A DNA stretch of 64,000 bases from JBOGVZ01 sp050692985. Lineage in GTDB: Bacteria; Actinomycetota; UBA4738; CALAEC01. This document shows positions 8,130-16,797 of the stretch, piece by piece; within the stretch, counting starts at the first letter, position 1, and every line of letters begins with the position of its first letter. The DNA lies in contig JBOGVZ010000073.1 in the NCBI GenBank assembly GCA_050692985.1, forward strand, positions 1-64,000. Reading direction: 5' to 3'. The notes beneath the pieces are model-generated. The model searched no databases, was not told the origin of the DNA, and saw only the letters and a list, made by a program, of their open reading frames with translations. Made by a program: the position numbers and the translations under genes.

Positions 8130-8546
8130 ATGCGATCGGGGAACATCCGGGCGCTGGCCGTCCTGTCGGCGGCCATGGTCCTGGCCGGAGGCGTCGAGAC
8201 CGCCACCGCCCACGAGTTCGAGGACGAGACCAGCCTGACGATCAAGGCGGTCCGGGGCGAGGAGCTCAAGAACGGCGTGCGGTTCGTGTTCAAGGGGAAG
8301 CTCAAGGCCCCCCACAAGTTCTGCCGCAAGAAGAGCGAGGTCCTGCTCATCCGCATCTTCAAGAACAAGCCCAACAAGGTCGTGGGGTCCGACCTCACGA
8401 ACTGGCAGGGGGCCTACAAGTTCGCCAAGAAGGTCACGAACAAGCGGACGTACCGCACGAAGTTCAACGGAAAGGCGGGAGGCGTCCACCCCCACCGCCA
8501 CGTGTGCTTCAAATCGACGTCGAAGAAGGTGACGGTCAAGCCCTGA
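8130..8546 (+). CDS. Small secreted Lys-rich protein, unknown function
   Basis: A 138-residue protein with a signal peptide (ALAVLSAAMVLAGGVETATA). The mature region is rich in Lys and aromatic residues (VRFVFKGKLKAPHKFCRKKSEVLLIRIF). Two Cys (FCRKK and HVCFKS) could form a disulfide. The Lys-rich beta-strand style resembles the C-terminal half of the cupredoxin-like protein at 35828, possibly one loose family of exported domains. ATG 8130 follows GGGGAGGGAG. I do not recognise a named family; the fold may be a beta-sandwich. Confidence 0.7.
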   Translation: MRSGNIRALAVLSAAMVLAGGVETATAHEFEDETSLTIKAVRGEELKNGVRFVFKGKLKAPHKFCRKKSEVLLIRIFKNKPNKVVGSDLTNWQGAYKFAKKVTNKRTYRTKFNGKAGGVHPHRHVCFKSTSKKVTVKP

Positions 8547-8560
8547 GCCGCCGCTCAGGG
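8541..8560. terminator. Hairpin spanning both convergent stop codons
   Basis: CCCTGAGC-CGCC-GCTCAGGG forms a perfect 8-bp stem. It contains the TGA of the secreted-protein gene and the TGA (on the other strand) of the TauE gene, so one hairpin may terminate both genes. Confidence 0.6.
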
Positions 8561-9349
8561 GGTGGGGTCGCCCGGAACCGGGCGGCCCCGCGCGGCCAGC
8601 AGCAGCCGGGCGGCCATGGCCACCAGCAACGCGCCGAACAGCGCCGCCGACAGCAGGGGATCGAGGCGCACCGCCAGGAGTGAGGCGCCGAACGCGGAGG
8701 CGACCCCCGCGGCGCCCGTGACCGCCGCCACCCTCAGGTCGGTATTGCCCGCCCGAAGGTTGCGGATCGTCCCCACGAGCGCCGTGGGGACGATCACCAC
8801 CAGCGAGGTGCCCTTGGCCACGGGCAGCGAGACCGACAGCAGCAGCACCAGCCCGGGGACCATGACGATGCCTCCCCCCACCCCCAGGACCCCGCCCATC
8901 GTTCCGGCCAGCAGGCCCAGGGCCACCAGCAGGACGACCTCGCCGACATCCGGTGCCGCGGGGGCCGCCAGCCGGGCGACCTGGAACGGGAGGGCCACCG
9001 CGGTGCCCACCATCAGCGCCGCGAACAGCAGACGGAGGCCCCGCTCCGGGAGGCGGCCCAGCAGCCGGGTCCCCACCACGGCGCCCCCGACGGCCCCGAT
9101 CGACAGCAGCCCGGCGGCCGCCCAGTCCACCGCCCCGTCCAGCGCGTAGCCGGCGGCACCGGAGAGGGCGATCGGGATGATCGCCGCCAGCGACGTCCCG
9201 TGGGACTGCCGCTGGGCCATGCCGAGCAGGAGCACCAGCCCCGGGACGATCAGGATGCCGCCACCCACGCCGAACAGGCCGGACAGGAACCCGGCCGCGG
9301 TGCCCACGGCGACGGCCCGGGGAACCGTCCGGTGGGTGGTCTGTCGCAC
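8555..9349 (-). CDS. TauE/SafE family sulfite/anion exporter
   Basis: A 264-residue polytopic membrane protein. It shows the internal duplication typical of TauE/SafE: GVGGGILIVPGLVLLLGM near the N-terminus and GVGGGIVMVPGLVLLLSV in the second half, with about eight hydrophobic spans. Family members move sulfite, sulfonates or other organic anions across the membrane; the substrate here is not deducible. GTG 9349 gives a standard family length; an in-frame TTG at 9418 would add 23 poorly conserved residues and overlap the uvrD promoter region. Confidence 0.85.
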   Translation of the reverse strand: MRQTTHRTVPRAVAVGTAAGFLSGLFGVGGGILIVPGLVLLLGMAQRQSHGTSLAAIIPIALSGAAGYALDGAVDWAAAGLLSIGAVGGAVVGTRLLGRLPERGLRLLFAALMVGTAVALPFQVARLAAPAAPDVGEVVLLVALGLLAGTMGGVLGVGGGIVMVPGLVLLLSVSLPVAKGTSLVVIVPTALVGTIRNLRAGNTDLRVAAVTGAAGVASAFGASLLAVRLDPLLSAALFGALLVAMAARLLLAARGRPVPGDPTP

Positions 9350-9431
9350 GCCGGCCAGTATGCCGCTCCCGGCCGTGGGCGGCTTCCTACGTCGCGGGCT
9401 CTGCCACGGAGGGGCCAAACACGGCCGCTCC

Positions 9432-9437
9432 TATAAT
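9432..9437 (+). promoter_or_regulatory. Consensus -10 box of pcrA/uvrD
   Basis: A perfect TATAAT ends 6 nt before the GTG at 9444. With no room for a 5' leader, the transcript should be leaderless. No convincing -35 element is present. Confidence 0.7.
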
Positions 9438-9443
9438 CGGCCC

Positions 9444-11594
9444 GTGGACTCTCCCCTCCTCGCGCCCCTGAACCCCGTCCAACGCGAGGCCGTCGTCCAC
9501 ACCGATGGCCCGGTGCTGATCGTGGCCGGGGCCGGGTCGGGGAAGACCCGCATCCTGACGCACCGCATCGCCTACCTGATCCGGGACCGCGGTGTGCGCC
9601 CCCAGCAGATCCTGGCGATCACGTTCACGAACAAGGCCTCCCAGGAGATGGCCGACCGGGTCGAGGCCCTGATCGGCGGCCGGGTGTCCCGCGGGATGTG
9701 GATCCTCACGTTCCACTCCGCGTGCGCCCGGATCCTGCGCCGGGAGCATGCCCTCCTGGGCCTGCCGTCGCACTTCTCGATCTACGACGAGGCCGACTCG
9801 GAGCGGGTCCTGAAGATGTGCCTGGCCGACGTGGGCGCGGACGAGAAGCGGTTCCCGCCGCGGGCCATGCGGGCGGCCATCGGGCGAGCCAAGGACAACC
9901 TCCTGTCGGCCCCCGAGGTCGCCGAGGCCGCGGGGAACTGGTACGAGCGGATGGTGGCCGAGATCTACGAGGCCTACCAGCGCCGCCTCCAGGCCGGGGG
10001 AGCGGTGGACTTCGACGACCTCATCCTGCGGACGGTGCGGCTGTTCCGCGAGCACCCGGAGGTCCTGGAGCACTACCAGGAGCGGTTCCGGTACATCCTC
10101 ATCGACGAGTACCAGGACACGAACCGGGCCCAGTACCACCTGGTGAACCTCCTGGCGTCGAAGCACCGCAACCTGTGCGTGGTGGGCGATGCCGACCAGG
10201 GCATCTACTCGTGGCGGGGCGCCACGATCCAGAACCTGCTGGACTTCGAGCACGACTTCCCCGACGCGGAGCAGTTCATCCTCGACCAGAACTACCGCTC
10301 CACCCGGACGATCCTCGAGGTGGCCAACGCCCTCATCGACCACAACGTCCAGCGCAAGCCGAAGAACCTGTGGACCGACGCCGAGGGCGGCGCCCCGGTG
10401 GTCCGGTTCAAGGCCGAGGACGAGCACGACGAGGCGTGGTTCGTGGCCACCGAGATCGAGCGGCTGGTGAACGACGAGGGCCGGCAGGCGTACGGGGACA
10501 TCGCGCTGTTCTACCGGACCAACGCCCAGTCCCGGGTGCTGGAGGACGTGCTCATGAAGGCCGGGATCCCCTATCGGGTCGTGGGTGGCGTCCGGTTCTA
10601 CGAGCGCCGGGAGATCAAGGACACCCTGGCGTACCTGCGGGTGCTGGTGAACCCTCAGGACCAGGTGTCGGTGCGCCGGGTCATCAACACGCCCAAGCGG
10701 GGCATCGGGGACCAGACCGTGGCCGCCCTGGAGTCGTTCGCCCGCGACGAGGGCATCGGCCTCCTGGAGGCCGCCCGCCGGGCCGAGGAGGTGGCCGTGC
10801 TCTCGCCCCGGGCCCTGGGCGCGGTGGCCGGGTTCGTGGATGTCGTCGACCGGCTCCGCGCGCGGCTCGAGGAGGGGGCCGGGCCCTCCCGGCTCATCGA
10901 GGCCGCGTTCACCGACTCCGGCTACTGGGCCGAGCTCGACGCCGAGCGCACCGTGGAGGCCGAGACCCGCAAGGAGAACCTCCGCGAGCTGGTGGGCGTG
11001 GGGGCCGAGTTCGAGGCCCGCTTCCCGGACGCCGGGCTGCCGGACCTCCTGGAGCAGGTGGCCCTGGTCACCGAGCAGGACGAGTACGACGAGGCCGCCT
11101 CCACCATCACGCTGATGACGCTCCACAACGCCAAGGGGCTGGAGTTCGACGTGGTGTTCATCGTGGGCATGGAGGACGGGGTGTTCCCCCACTACCGGTC
11201 GATGACCGACACCGAGGAGCTGGAGGAGGAGCGCCGGCTGGCCTACGTGGGCATCACCCGGGCCCGCCGCCACCTGTACCTGACCCACGCGTGGAGCCGG
11301 TCCCTGTTCGGCTCGTCGTCGTACAACCCTCCCTCGCGGTTCCTGGCCGAGGTCCCCGCGGAGCTGGTGCGCGAGCTGGAGCGGGAGGGCGGCGAGGTGC
11401 CGGCCGGTGGAACCGGCGCGGCGCCGGCCCCGGACGTGTCCGCCGGGGACACCGTGATGCACGAGCGGTTCGGGGAGGGTGTGGTGGTCGAGGTCTCCGG
11501 CCGGGGACACGACGCCGAGGTCGTGGTCATGTTCGAGGGCGAGGGCGAGAAGCGCCTGCTGCTGGCCTACGCCCCCCTCACCAGGGTGGGGTGA
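9444..11594 (+). CDS. pcrA: ATP-dependent DNA helicase PcrA/UvrD
   Basis: A 716-residue superfamily 1A helicase that unwinds DNA 3' to 5' in nucleotide excision repair and replication-fork clearance. Walker A is GAGSGKT at residues 29-35; Walker B/motif II is IDEYQDTN near residue 221. Further motifs are GDADQGIYSWRGA, QNYRST, TLMTLHNAKGLEFDVVF and YVGITRAR. The C-terminal DTVMHERFGEGVVVEVSG is the Tudor-like RNA-polymerase-contacting domain of PcrA. The GTG at 9444 fits both the -10 box and the conserved LNPVQREAV start. Its stop abuts the stop of the convergent membrane gene. Confidence 0.95.
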   Translation: MDSPLLAPLNPVQREAVVHTDGPVLIVAGAGSGKTRILTHRIAYLIRDRGVRPQQILAITFTNKASQEMADRVEALIGGRVSRGMWILTFHSACARILRREHALLGLPSHFSIYDEADSERVLKMCLADVGADEKRFPPRAMRAAIGRAKDNLLSAPEVAEAAGNWYERMVAEIYEAYQRRLQAGGAVDFDDLILRTVRLFREHPEVLEHYQERFRYILIDEYQDTNRAQYHLVNLLASKHRNLCVVGDADQGIYSWRGATIQNLLDFEHDFPDAEQFILDQNYRSTRTILEVANALIDHNVQRKPKNLWTDAEGGAPVVRFKAEDEHDEAWFVATEIERLVNDEGRQAYGDIALFYRTNAQSRVLEDVLMKAGIPYRVVGGVRFYERREIKDTLAYLRVLVNPQDQVSVRRVINTPKRGIGDQTVAALESFARDEGIGLLEAARRAEEVAVLSPRALGAVAGFVDVVDRLRARLEEGAGPSRLIEAAFTDSGYWAELDAERTVEAETRKENLRELVGVGAEFEARFPDAGLPDLLEQVALVTEQDEYDEAASTITLMTLHNAKGLEFDVVFIVGMEDGVFPHYRSMTDTEELEEERRLAYVGITRARRHLYLTHAWSRSLFGSSSYNPPSRFLAEVPAELVRELEREGGEVPAGGTGAAPAPDVSAGDTVMHERFGEGVVVEVSGRGHDAEVVVMFEGEGEKRLLLAYAPLTRVG

Positions 11595-12056
11595 TCAGCC
11601 GGTGTCGGTGGGGTCGATGAACACCTCGTCCCGGTAGACCTGCACCGGGAGGCGGTTCAGCGGTTCCCCCTTGGAGTACGGCTGCCCGTCCCACCGGTAC
11701 GCCAGTTCCAGGCAGTCCACGTACCCCCGGTCGGTGACCTCCAGGGGGCAGTTCACCGGCTCGGCCACGACGTGGACGAGCCCCTGCTGGGTCCGGCCCA
11801 CGAACACCCCGCCGGGGCGAACCTCCCGAGCCGAGCCCGGCGGATAGCTCTCGAGCCGCCCGACCGATCGGAACGGCTCCTCCGGCTTGCCCAGGCGGAA
11901 CAGGTTCCAGGTCACGGCGAACAGGATCAGCAGGCCCACCACGATGGACCAGATGACCCAGTGGATCCCCAGGGTGCCCCGGAACGGACCCAGGGGCCCG
12001 ACCCTGGAGCCGGTCTTGACCCCCGGGGGGCGGAAGTGGATCCGGCGGACGCTCAC
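11595..12056 (-). CDS. Single-span membrane protein, unknown function
   Basis: A 153-residue protein with a short basic N-terminus, one membrane segment (IHWVIWSIVVGLLILFAVTW) and an extracytoplasmic domain. The domain holds two Cys about 14 residues apart (PVNCPLEV and YVDCLELAYRWDG), possibly disulfide-linked. I do not recognise the family. A GATAAT box ends 8 nt upstream of the GTG, consistent with a leaderless transcript. Confidence 0.65.
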   Translation of the reverse strand: MSVRRIHFRPPGVKTGSRVGPLGPFRGTLGIHWVIWSIVVGLLILFAVTWNLFRLGKPEEPFRSVGRLESYPPGSAREVRPGGVFVGRTQQGLVHVVAEPVNCPLEVTDRGYVDCLELAYRWDGQPYSKGEPLNRLPVQVYRDEVFIDPTDTG

Positions 12057-12064
12057 GGAGGCCC

Positions 12065-12070
12065 ATTATC
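12065..12070 (-). promoter_or_regulatory. -10 box of the 12056 membrane-protein gene
   Basis: GATAAT on the minus strand, 8 nt before the GTG start. Confidence 0.45.
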
Positions 12071-12419
12071 CCGCGCCGGCACGTGACTCCGCCAAGCGAC
12101 CCCCCCGTGGCGGCTGAGCGGCCCTCCGGGAGGTGGGACCCTGGTGGCCACCGGCGCGCTCCTTCTGGTCCTCCTGGCCGGCCCGCGGGCCCTCCTACGC
12201 TCCGACATGCTCGGCCGACCTGCCGGTCGGCCTGCGGCGTGTCTCCGCCGAAGGGCCCTCGGCCCCCCCCAGCGTGGCGGTGCGAGACCGCACCGAGCTT
12301 CAGCCAGGTGGCAGGCCCGGGTGTCCGCGCCTCCGCCCCTCCGGTCGTGAACGGCGCCTGCCGGTCCGTGGTGGGAAGGCGGGGGTGGGGCGGCTGCGAT
12401 AGAGTGCCCGACCGGAGCC
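12071..12419 (+). promoter_or_regulatory. Structured intergenic region before the mutase B12-subunit gene
   Basis: About 350 bp without a gene. A possible -10 (TACGCT, 12196-12201) precedes three successive hairpins: GGCCGACC-TGCC-GGTCGGCC (12213-12232, perfect), an imperfect one at 12247-12263, and CGGTGCG-AGAC-CGCACCG (12278-12295, perfect). Next comes AGCCAGGTGGCAGGCC (12302-12317), which matches the B12-box consensus of cobalamin riboswitches at 12 of 16 positions. A second -10 (TAGAGT, 12400-12405) lies just before the gene. The canonical cobalamin-riboswitch core is not complete, so a degenerate or novel structured leader is as likely. AGCGACCCCCCCGTGG at 12095 resembles half of the palindromic repeat found at 47-52 kb. 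Confidence 0.35.
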
Positions 12420-12830
12420 ATGGCCGACAAACACCGCGTCATCGTGGCCAAGCCCGGGCTGGACGGGCACGACCGAGGAGCCAAGGTGGTCTCCCGGGCG
12501 CTCCGTGACGCCGGCTTCGAGGTCATCTACACGGGGCTGCACCAGACCCCCGAGCAGATCGCCGAGGCGGCCATCCAGGAGGACGCCGACGCGGTGGGCC
12601 TGTCGATCCACTCCGGGGCCCACATGACGCTGTTCCCCCGGGTGGTCGAGCTGCTCCGGGAGCGCGGGGCCGGCGACGTGGTGGTGTTCGGTGGCGGCAT
12701 CATCCCCAAGGAGGACGTCCCCGCCCTGGAGGGACGGGGGATCGAGCGGATCTTCACCTCCGGCACCACCACCTCGGAGATCGTGGCCTGGCTCCGGGAG
12801 CGGCTGTCCGGGCGGAGCGCGGGGGCCTGA
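12420..12830 (+). CDS. Cobalamin-binding (small) subunit of a methylmalonyl-CoA-type mutase
   Basis: A 136-residue stand-alone B12-binding domain. The signature DGHDRG (DxHxxG) in VAKPGLDGHDRGAKVVSRAL supplies the lower-ligand His, with VGLSIHSGAHM and VVFGGGIIPKED completing the Rossmann-like fold. Such subunits pair with a separate catalytic chain; the only partner here lacking its own B12 domain is the large subunit at 45106. It is 1 nt from sucC and so heads a B12-subunit-sucC-sucD operon, linking formation of succinyl-CoA to its use. ATG 12420 follows GGAG. Confidence 0.9.
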   Translation: MADKHRVIVAKPGLDGHDRGAKVVSRALRDAGFEVIYTGLHQTPEQIAEAAIQEDADAVGLSIHSGAHMTLFPRVVELLRERGAGDVVVFGGGIIPKEDVPALEGRGIERIFTSGTTTSEIVAWLRERLSGRSAGA

Positions 12831-12831
12831 G

Positions 12832-13974
12832 GTGGACCTGTACGAGCACCAGGGGAAGGAGCTGTTCGAGCGCCACGGCATCGAGCTCGTGGACCGCCAC
12901 GTGGCCGCCTCCCCCCAGGAGGCCAGGGACGCCGCGGAGCGACTCGGCGGGAAGGGGGTCGTCAAGGCCCAGGTCCAGGTCGGCGGCCGGGGCAAGGGCG
13001 GGGGGATCGTCCTGGCCCGGCACCCGGACGAGGCGGCCGAGGCGGCCCGCCGCATCCTCGACGAGGGATTCCAGGGAACCCCGGTGTCCCGGGTGCTGGT
13101 CGAGGGCCTGGTGGACATCGCCCGCGAGTTCTACATGGCCATCACGCTGGACCGCTCGGTGAAGCGGTACGTGGCCATGACCTCCAGCGAGGGTGGGGTG
13201 GACATCGAAGAGATCGCCTCGACGTCCCCGGAGGCGATCCGCCGGGCCGCCATCGACCCCCTGCTGGGGCTGAAGCCGTACCAGGCCCGGCGCCTGGTGG
13301 GGGGGTTCCCGGAGGCCGCCCGCAGGGGGGCCATGCAGCTGCTGGGCCGGCTGTGGGACGTGCTGGTGGGCGTGGACGCCACGCTGGTGGAGGTCAACCC
13401 GCTGGCGCTCCTGGCCGACGGCCGGGTGGTGCCGCTCGACGCCAAGGTGACGATCGACGACAACGCCCTGTTCCGCCGCCCGGACCTGGCCGAGTACGCC
13501 TCGGCCTTCCACCTCGAGCCCACGGAGGCCCGGGCCCGGGAGAAGGGCCTCCAGTACGTGAAGCTCGACGGTGAGGTGGGCATCATCGGGAACGGCGCCG
13601 GCCTGGTCATGTCCACGCTCGACGTGGTCCAGCAGGCCGGTGGGGCCGCGGCGAACTTCCTCGACGTGGGCGGTGGCGCCAGCGCCGACCTGATGGCCAC
13701 CTCGCTCGAGGTGATCCTGTCCGACCCGGCGGTGCGGTCGGTGCTGGTGAACATCTTCGGCGGCATCACCCGGTGCGACCTGGTGGCCGAGGGCATCCTG
13801 GAGGCCCTGAAGCGGGTGGACGCCCGGGTGCCGATCGTGGTCCGGCTCGACGGCACGAACGCCGAGGAGGGCCGGCGGATCCTGGCCGACGCCGGCCACG
13901 AGCGGATCGTCCCCGCGGCCACCATGCTGGAAGCCGCCGAGCGGGCGGTGTCGCTGGCCCGGGAGGCCGACTAG
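12832..13974 (+). CDS. sucC: Succinyl-CoA synthetase beta subunit
   Basis: A 380-residue ATP-grasp subunit. With SucD it interconverts succinyl-CoA and succinate with formation of ATP or GTP in the TCA cycle. The start MDLYEHQGKELFERHGI and the later VQVGGRGKGGGI, VEVNPLALLADG, GNGAGLVMSTLDVV and NIFGGITRCD are all family landmarks. GTG 12832 lies 1 nt after the preceding stop. The gene abuts sucD. Confidence 0.97.
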   Translation: MDLYEHQGKELFERHGIELVDRHVAASPQEARDAAERLGGKGVVKAQVQVGGRGKGGGIVLARHPDEAAEAARRILDEGFQGTPVSRVLVEGLVDIAREFYMAITLDRSVKRYVAMTSSEGGVDIEEIASTSPEAIRRAAIDPLLGLKPYQARRLVGGFPEAARRGAMQLLGRLWDVLVGVDATLVEVNPLALLADGRVVPLDAKVTIDDNALFRRPDLAEYASAFHLEPTEARAREKGLQYVKLDGEVGIIGNGAGLVMSTLDVVQQAGGAAANFLDVGGGASADLMATSLEVILSDPAVRSVLVNIFGGITRCDLVAEGILEALKRVDARVPIVVRLDGTNAEEGRRILADAGHERIVPAATMLEAAERAVSLAREAD

Positions 13975-14844
13975 ATGGCGGTCTTCCTCGATCGTGACAC
14001 GAGGGCCGTCGTCCAGGGCATCACCGGCCGGGAGGGCTCGTTCCACGCGCTGCGCAACAGGGCGTACGGCACCCGGGTGGTGGCCGGGGTCACCCCGGGC
14101 AAGGCGGGCCAGTCCGTGGACGGCGTCCCGGTGTTCGACACCGTGGCGGAGGCGGCCGAGGCCACCGGCGCCGACGCCTCGCTGATCTTGGTGCCGGCCC
14201 GATTCGCCGCCGACGCCGTCCTGGAGGCGGCCGACGCCGGCGTGTCGCTGATCGTGTGCATCACCGAGGGGATCCCCGTCCTGGACATGGCCGGGGTCTA
14301 CAACTACCTGCTTGGCAAGGACCACGTGCTCATCGGGCCGAACTGCCCCGGGCTCATCTCGCCGGGCAAGGCGAACCTGGGGATCATCCCCGGCGAGATC
14401 TGCATCGAGGGCCCCGTGGGCCTGGTGTCCAGGTCGGGGACCCTCACGTACCAGATCATGAACGAGCTGACGCAGCGCGACATCGGCCAGTCGACGTGCA
14501 TCGGGATCGGTGGCGATCCGATCATCGGCACGAACTTCGTCGACGTGCTGGCCCGGTTCCAGGACGACCCCGAGACCGAGGCGGCCGTGATGATCGGGGA
14601 GATCGGTGGAGACGACGAGGAGCGCGCCGCCGAGTTCATCCGGGATCACGTCACGAAGCCGGTGATCGGCTACGTGGCGGGGTTCACCGCTCCACCCGGC
14701 AAGCGGATGGGCCACGCCGGGGCCATCATCACCGGCTCCAAGGGGACGGCCCAGGCCAAGGCCGAGGCCCTGGAGGCCGTGGGCGTCCGGGTCGGCCGCA
14801 ACCCCACCGAGGTCGCGGAGCTCGTGCGGGCCGCGCTGTCGTGA
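13975..14844 (+). CDS. sucD: Succinyl-CoA synthetase alpha subunit
   Basis: A 289-residue CoA-binding and phospho-His subunit, partner of SucC. VQGITGREGSFH binds CoA; the phosphorylated His is in MGHAGAII near residue 245; GPNCPGLISP and SRSGTLTYQI are conserved. The ATG follows the sucC stop directly, and its own stop overlaps the GTG of the next membrane-protein gene by 4 nt. Length and motifs are normal. Confidence 0.97.
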   Translation: MAVFLDRDTRAVVQGITGREGSFHALRNRAYGTRVVAGVTPGKAGQSVDGVPVFDTVAEAAEATGADASLILVPARFAADAVLEAADAGVSLIVCITEGIPVLDMAGVYNYLLGKDHVLIGPNCPGLISPGKANLGIIPGEICIEGPVGLVSRSGTLTYQIMNELTQRDIGQSTCIGIGGDPIIGTNFVDVLARFQDDPETEAAVMIGEIGGDDEERAAEFIRDHVTKPVIGYVAGFTAPPGKRMGHAGAIITGSKGTAQAKAEALEAVGVRVGRNPTEVAELVRAALS

Positions 14845-16283
14845 CCGGCCCCCCGGCCGGGCCGCCCAGGCCCGGCGCGGAGCGGAGCCGGGTCCCGGAG
14901 GCGCTGGCCCGGGGATGGGGAAGGGCGGCCCTCCACGCGCTCCTGGCGTTCGTGGTCCTCCTGGCGCTCGGCGAGGTCCTGGCGGCCCTCCAGGCCTCGA
15001 CCGACCCGTTCCGGGCCGTCGCCCCCTCGGGGGGGATCGAGCTGCCGGAGCTGTCCGTACGGAACGTGCTCCGGGCGGGAGGGCTGGCGTTCTTCCAGTT
15101 CCACATGGTCACCACCGAGGTCTCGTTGCCGCCGATCCGCGGCCCCGAGGCCTTCCCGTTCGGGCTCAGCCTGTCGCTCTCCTTCGCCGGGACGGCGATG
15201 GGGGCCATGGCCCTGGGAGGGTGGTTGCTCTTCGTAGGGGGCCGATCGGTGGCCGCCCGGGAGGGCGGGCCGACGTGGGCCCGGGTGCTTCACGGGGCCA
15301 AGGTGGCCGTGCCGTACGCGGTACTGGCGCTGCTCCTGGCCTTCGTGGTTCGGCAAGACGTCTCGCTCACCCGGTTCCCCGGCGCTCCGTTCGGGGACGG
15401 CGTGGCCACCATCCGGCCCAGGCCCATGTCGGCGTTCCTGTGGCCGCTCCTGCTGGGGTTGGTTGCCGGGGGGCTGGGTGGGCTCCGCTCGGCCCTGGGC
15501 TCCCCCGGGTGGCATCCGTGGGGGCAGCGGGGCTGGGCGGCCCTGGCCGGCGGCTGGACGATGGCCTGGCTGGCCCTGGGGCTGTCGTTCGTGGGGCTGC
15601 TGGTGCTGGCGGCGGTCCACCCGGATGCGACCCGGACGTACTTCGAGATCGTGGGCCGGCTGGGAGGCGCGGGAGGGACCCTGCTCGTCCTCACCACCGT
15701 CCTGTTCCTCCCGAACCTGGCCACCTCGTTCCTTGCCGGCTCCATGGGCGGCGCCGCGGTGTCGGTCGGATTCTTCGGGTCGGCGTGCACCGTGATCTCG
15801 TACGGCCGCTTCCCCCGGGGTGTCGCCGGGGCGGTGCCCCCTCCGGATGCCCTGGCGCCGACCTGCGAGTCGCTCCTGGGGGCCCTCCGGTTCGGAACCG
15901 CCCCCGCCTGGTACTTCTCGTTCCTCCTGGTCCCCCTGGTGGCCTCGGTGGTGGGAGGGTGGGTGGCCGCCCGGCGGGCGGGCGCCACCACGAGTGCCGA
16001 GGGCGCCGGTGCCGGCGCGGCGGCCGGGACGACGTTCGCCCTGATCCTGCTGGGGCTGCTCGTGGTCGGCCGCTTCGTGGCCCAGGCCGAGGGCCTGGTG
16101 GGCTTCCTCACCGGGGGCGGCAGCGTGTCCGTGGGACCCGGCGTGGGGACGGTGTTCCTGCTCGGGCTGGGGTGGGGCCTGGCCGGCGGGGCGCTGGGCG
16201 GCACCCTCGGGGCCGGGAGGCCGGCCCCCGGGACGGGGGGAACGGGGTTCGAGCCCGGACCGGACACGGCCGGAAGCGCCTGA
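14841..16283 (+). CDS. Polytopic membrane protein, DUF6350/PerM-like
   Basis: A 480-residue protein with roughly ten hydrophobic segments rich in Gly/Ala/Leu. It starts at a GTG overlapping the sucD stop. Its place between sucCD and purNH is where Mycobacterium carries perM (DUF6350), a membrane protein needed for cell division under stress, and segments such as VLFLPNLATSFLAGSMGG fit that family. I infer DUF6350 from gene order and topology rather than from decisive motifs. Confidence 0.6.
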   Translation: MTGPPAGPPRPGAERSRVPEALARGWGRAALHALLAFVVLLALGEVLAALQASTDPFRAVAPSGGIELPELSVRNVLRAGGLAFFQFHMVTTEVSLPPIRGPEAFPFGLSLSLSFAGTAMGAMALGGWLLFVGGRSVAAREGGPTWARVLHGAKVAVPYAVLALLLAFVVRQDVSLTRFPGAPFGDGVATIRPRPMSAFLWPLLLGLVAGGLGGLRSALGSPGWHPWGQRGWAALAGGWTMAWLALGLSFVGLLVLAAVHPDATRTYFEIVGRLGGAGGTLLVLTTVLFLPNLATSFLAGSMGGAAVSVGFFGSACTVISYGRFPRGVAGAVPPPDALAPTCESLLGALRFGTAPAWYFSFLLVPLVASVVGGWVAARRAGATTSAEGAGAGAAAGTTFALILLGLLVVGRFVAQAEGLVGFLTGGGSVSVGPGVGTVFLLGLGWGLAGGALGGTLGAGRPAPGTGGTGFEPGPDTAGSA

Positions 16284-16302
16284 GCCGTAGAGCCGTCCCC
16301 CG

Positions 16303-16746
16303 TCAGCCGGGTGGGGACGGCCGGGCGGTCCCCCCCTCTCGGAAGCGAAGGTAGGAGGAGTAGGCCACGGCCACGCCGGTGGCCACGCCCAGGAAGGCCC
16401 CCCAGGCGGTGTCTCCCAGGGTCGACAGGAACAGCACCACCGTGAGGAGCGAGACCAGGGACCCGCCGACCGCGCCGACCGTCGCCGGGGACACGTTCCC
16501 GGGCCTCAGGGTCATCCCGGCGGCGAGCATGGCTTCCCAGGCCACCACGGCGATCGCCACGATGCCGACGATGACCCCCAGCGGGCTGCCGAACGCGCTG
16601 TCGTAGACGGTGCGTCCCTCGATGCCCAGGAACGGCTGCGAGCGGACCACGATCTCCCACGGCAGGAACAGGAACGCGAGCAGCAGGACACCGGTGACCA
16701 GCAGCGCCTTCGAGCCCGCCGACGGCCGGACCCTGCCCACTCCCAT
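16303..16746 (-). CDS. Four-span membrane protein (paralogue 1)
   Basis: A 147-residue protein with four predicted spans. The first ends in FLPWEIV; the last runs WGAFLGVATGVAVAYSSYLRFRE. It is a clear paralogue of the gene immediately upstream at 16798-17280, sharing GSKALL, the FLPW motif, WEAMLAAG and SYLRFRE. ATG 16746 is selected by GGAGG just upstream. Mycobacteria have a small membrane protein gene at the equivalent place in the sucCD-purNH region. Function unknown. Confidence 0.7.
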   Translation of the reverse strand: MGVGRVRPSAGSKALLVTGVLLLAFLFLPWEIVVRSQPFLGIEGRTVYDSAFGSPLGVIVGIVAIAVVAWEAMLAAGMTLRPGNVSPATVGAVGGSLVSLLTVVLFLSTLGDTAWGAFLGVATGVAVAYSSYLRFREGGTARPSPPG

Positions 16747-16797
16747 TCCGCCTCCCTCGTTCCCCACCGGCCTCACGACATGGAGTTCCCCTCGTCG

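Noticed and set aside
9350..9418. TTG start at 9418 for the TauE/SafE gene
   Set aside because: It adds 23 residues with no family-like sequence and would crowd the uvrD promoter; GTG 9349 gives the usual length.
12208..12317. Canonical cobalamin riboswitch
   Set aside because: Only the B12-box-like motif and simple stems are present; the CCCGCCACTG core and its companions are absent, so it is listed only as a structured leader of unknown type.
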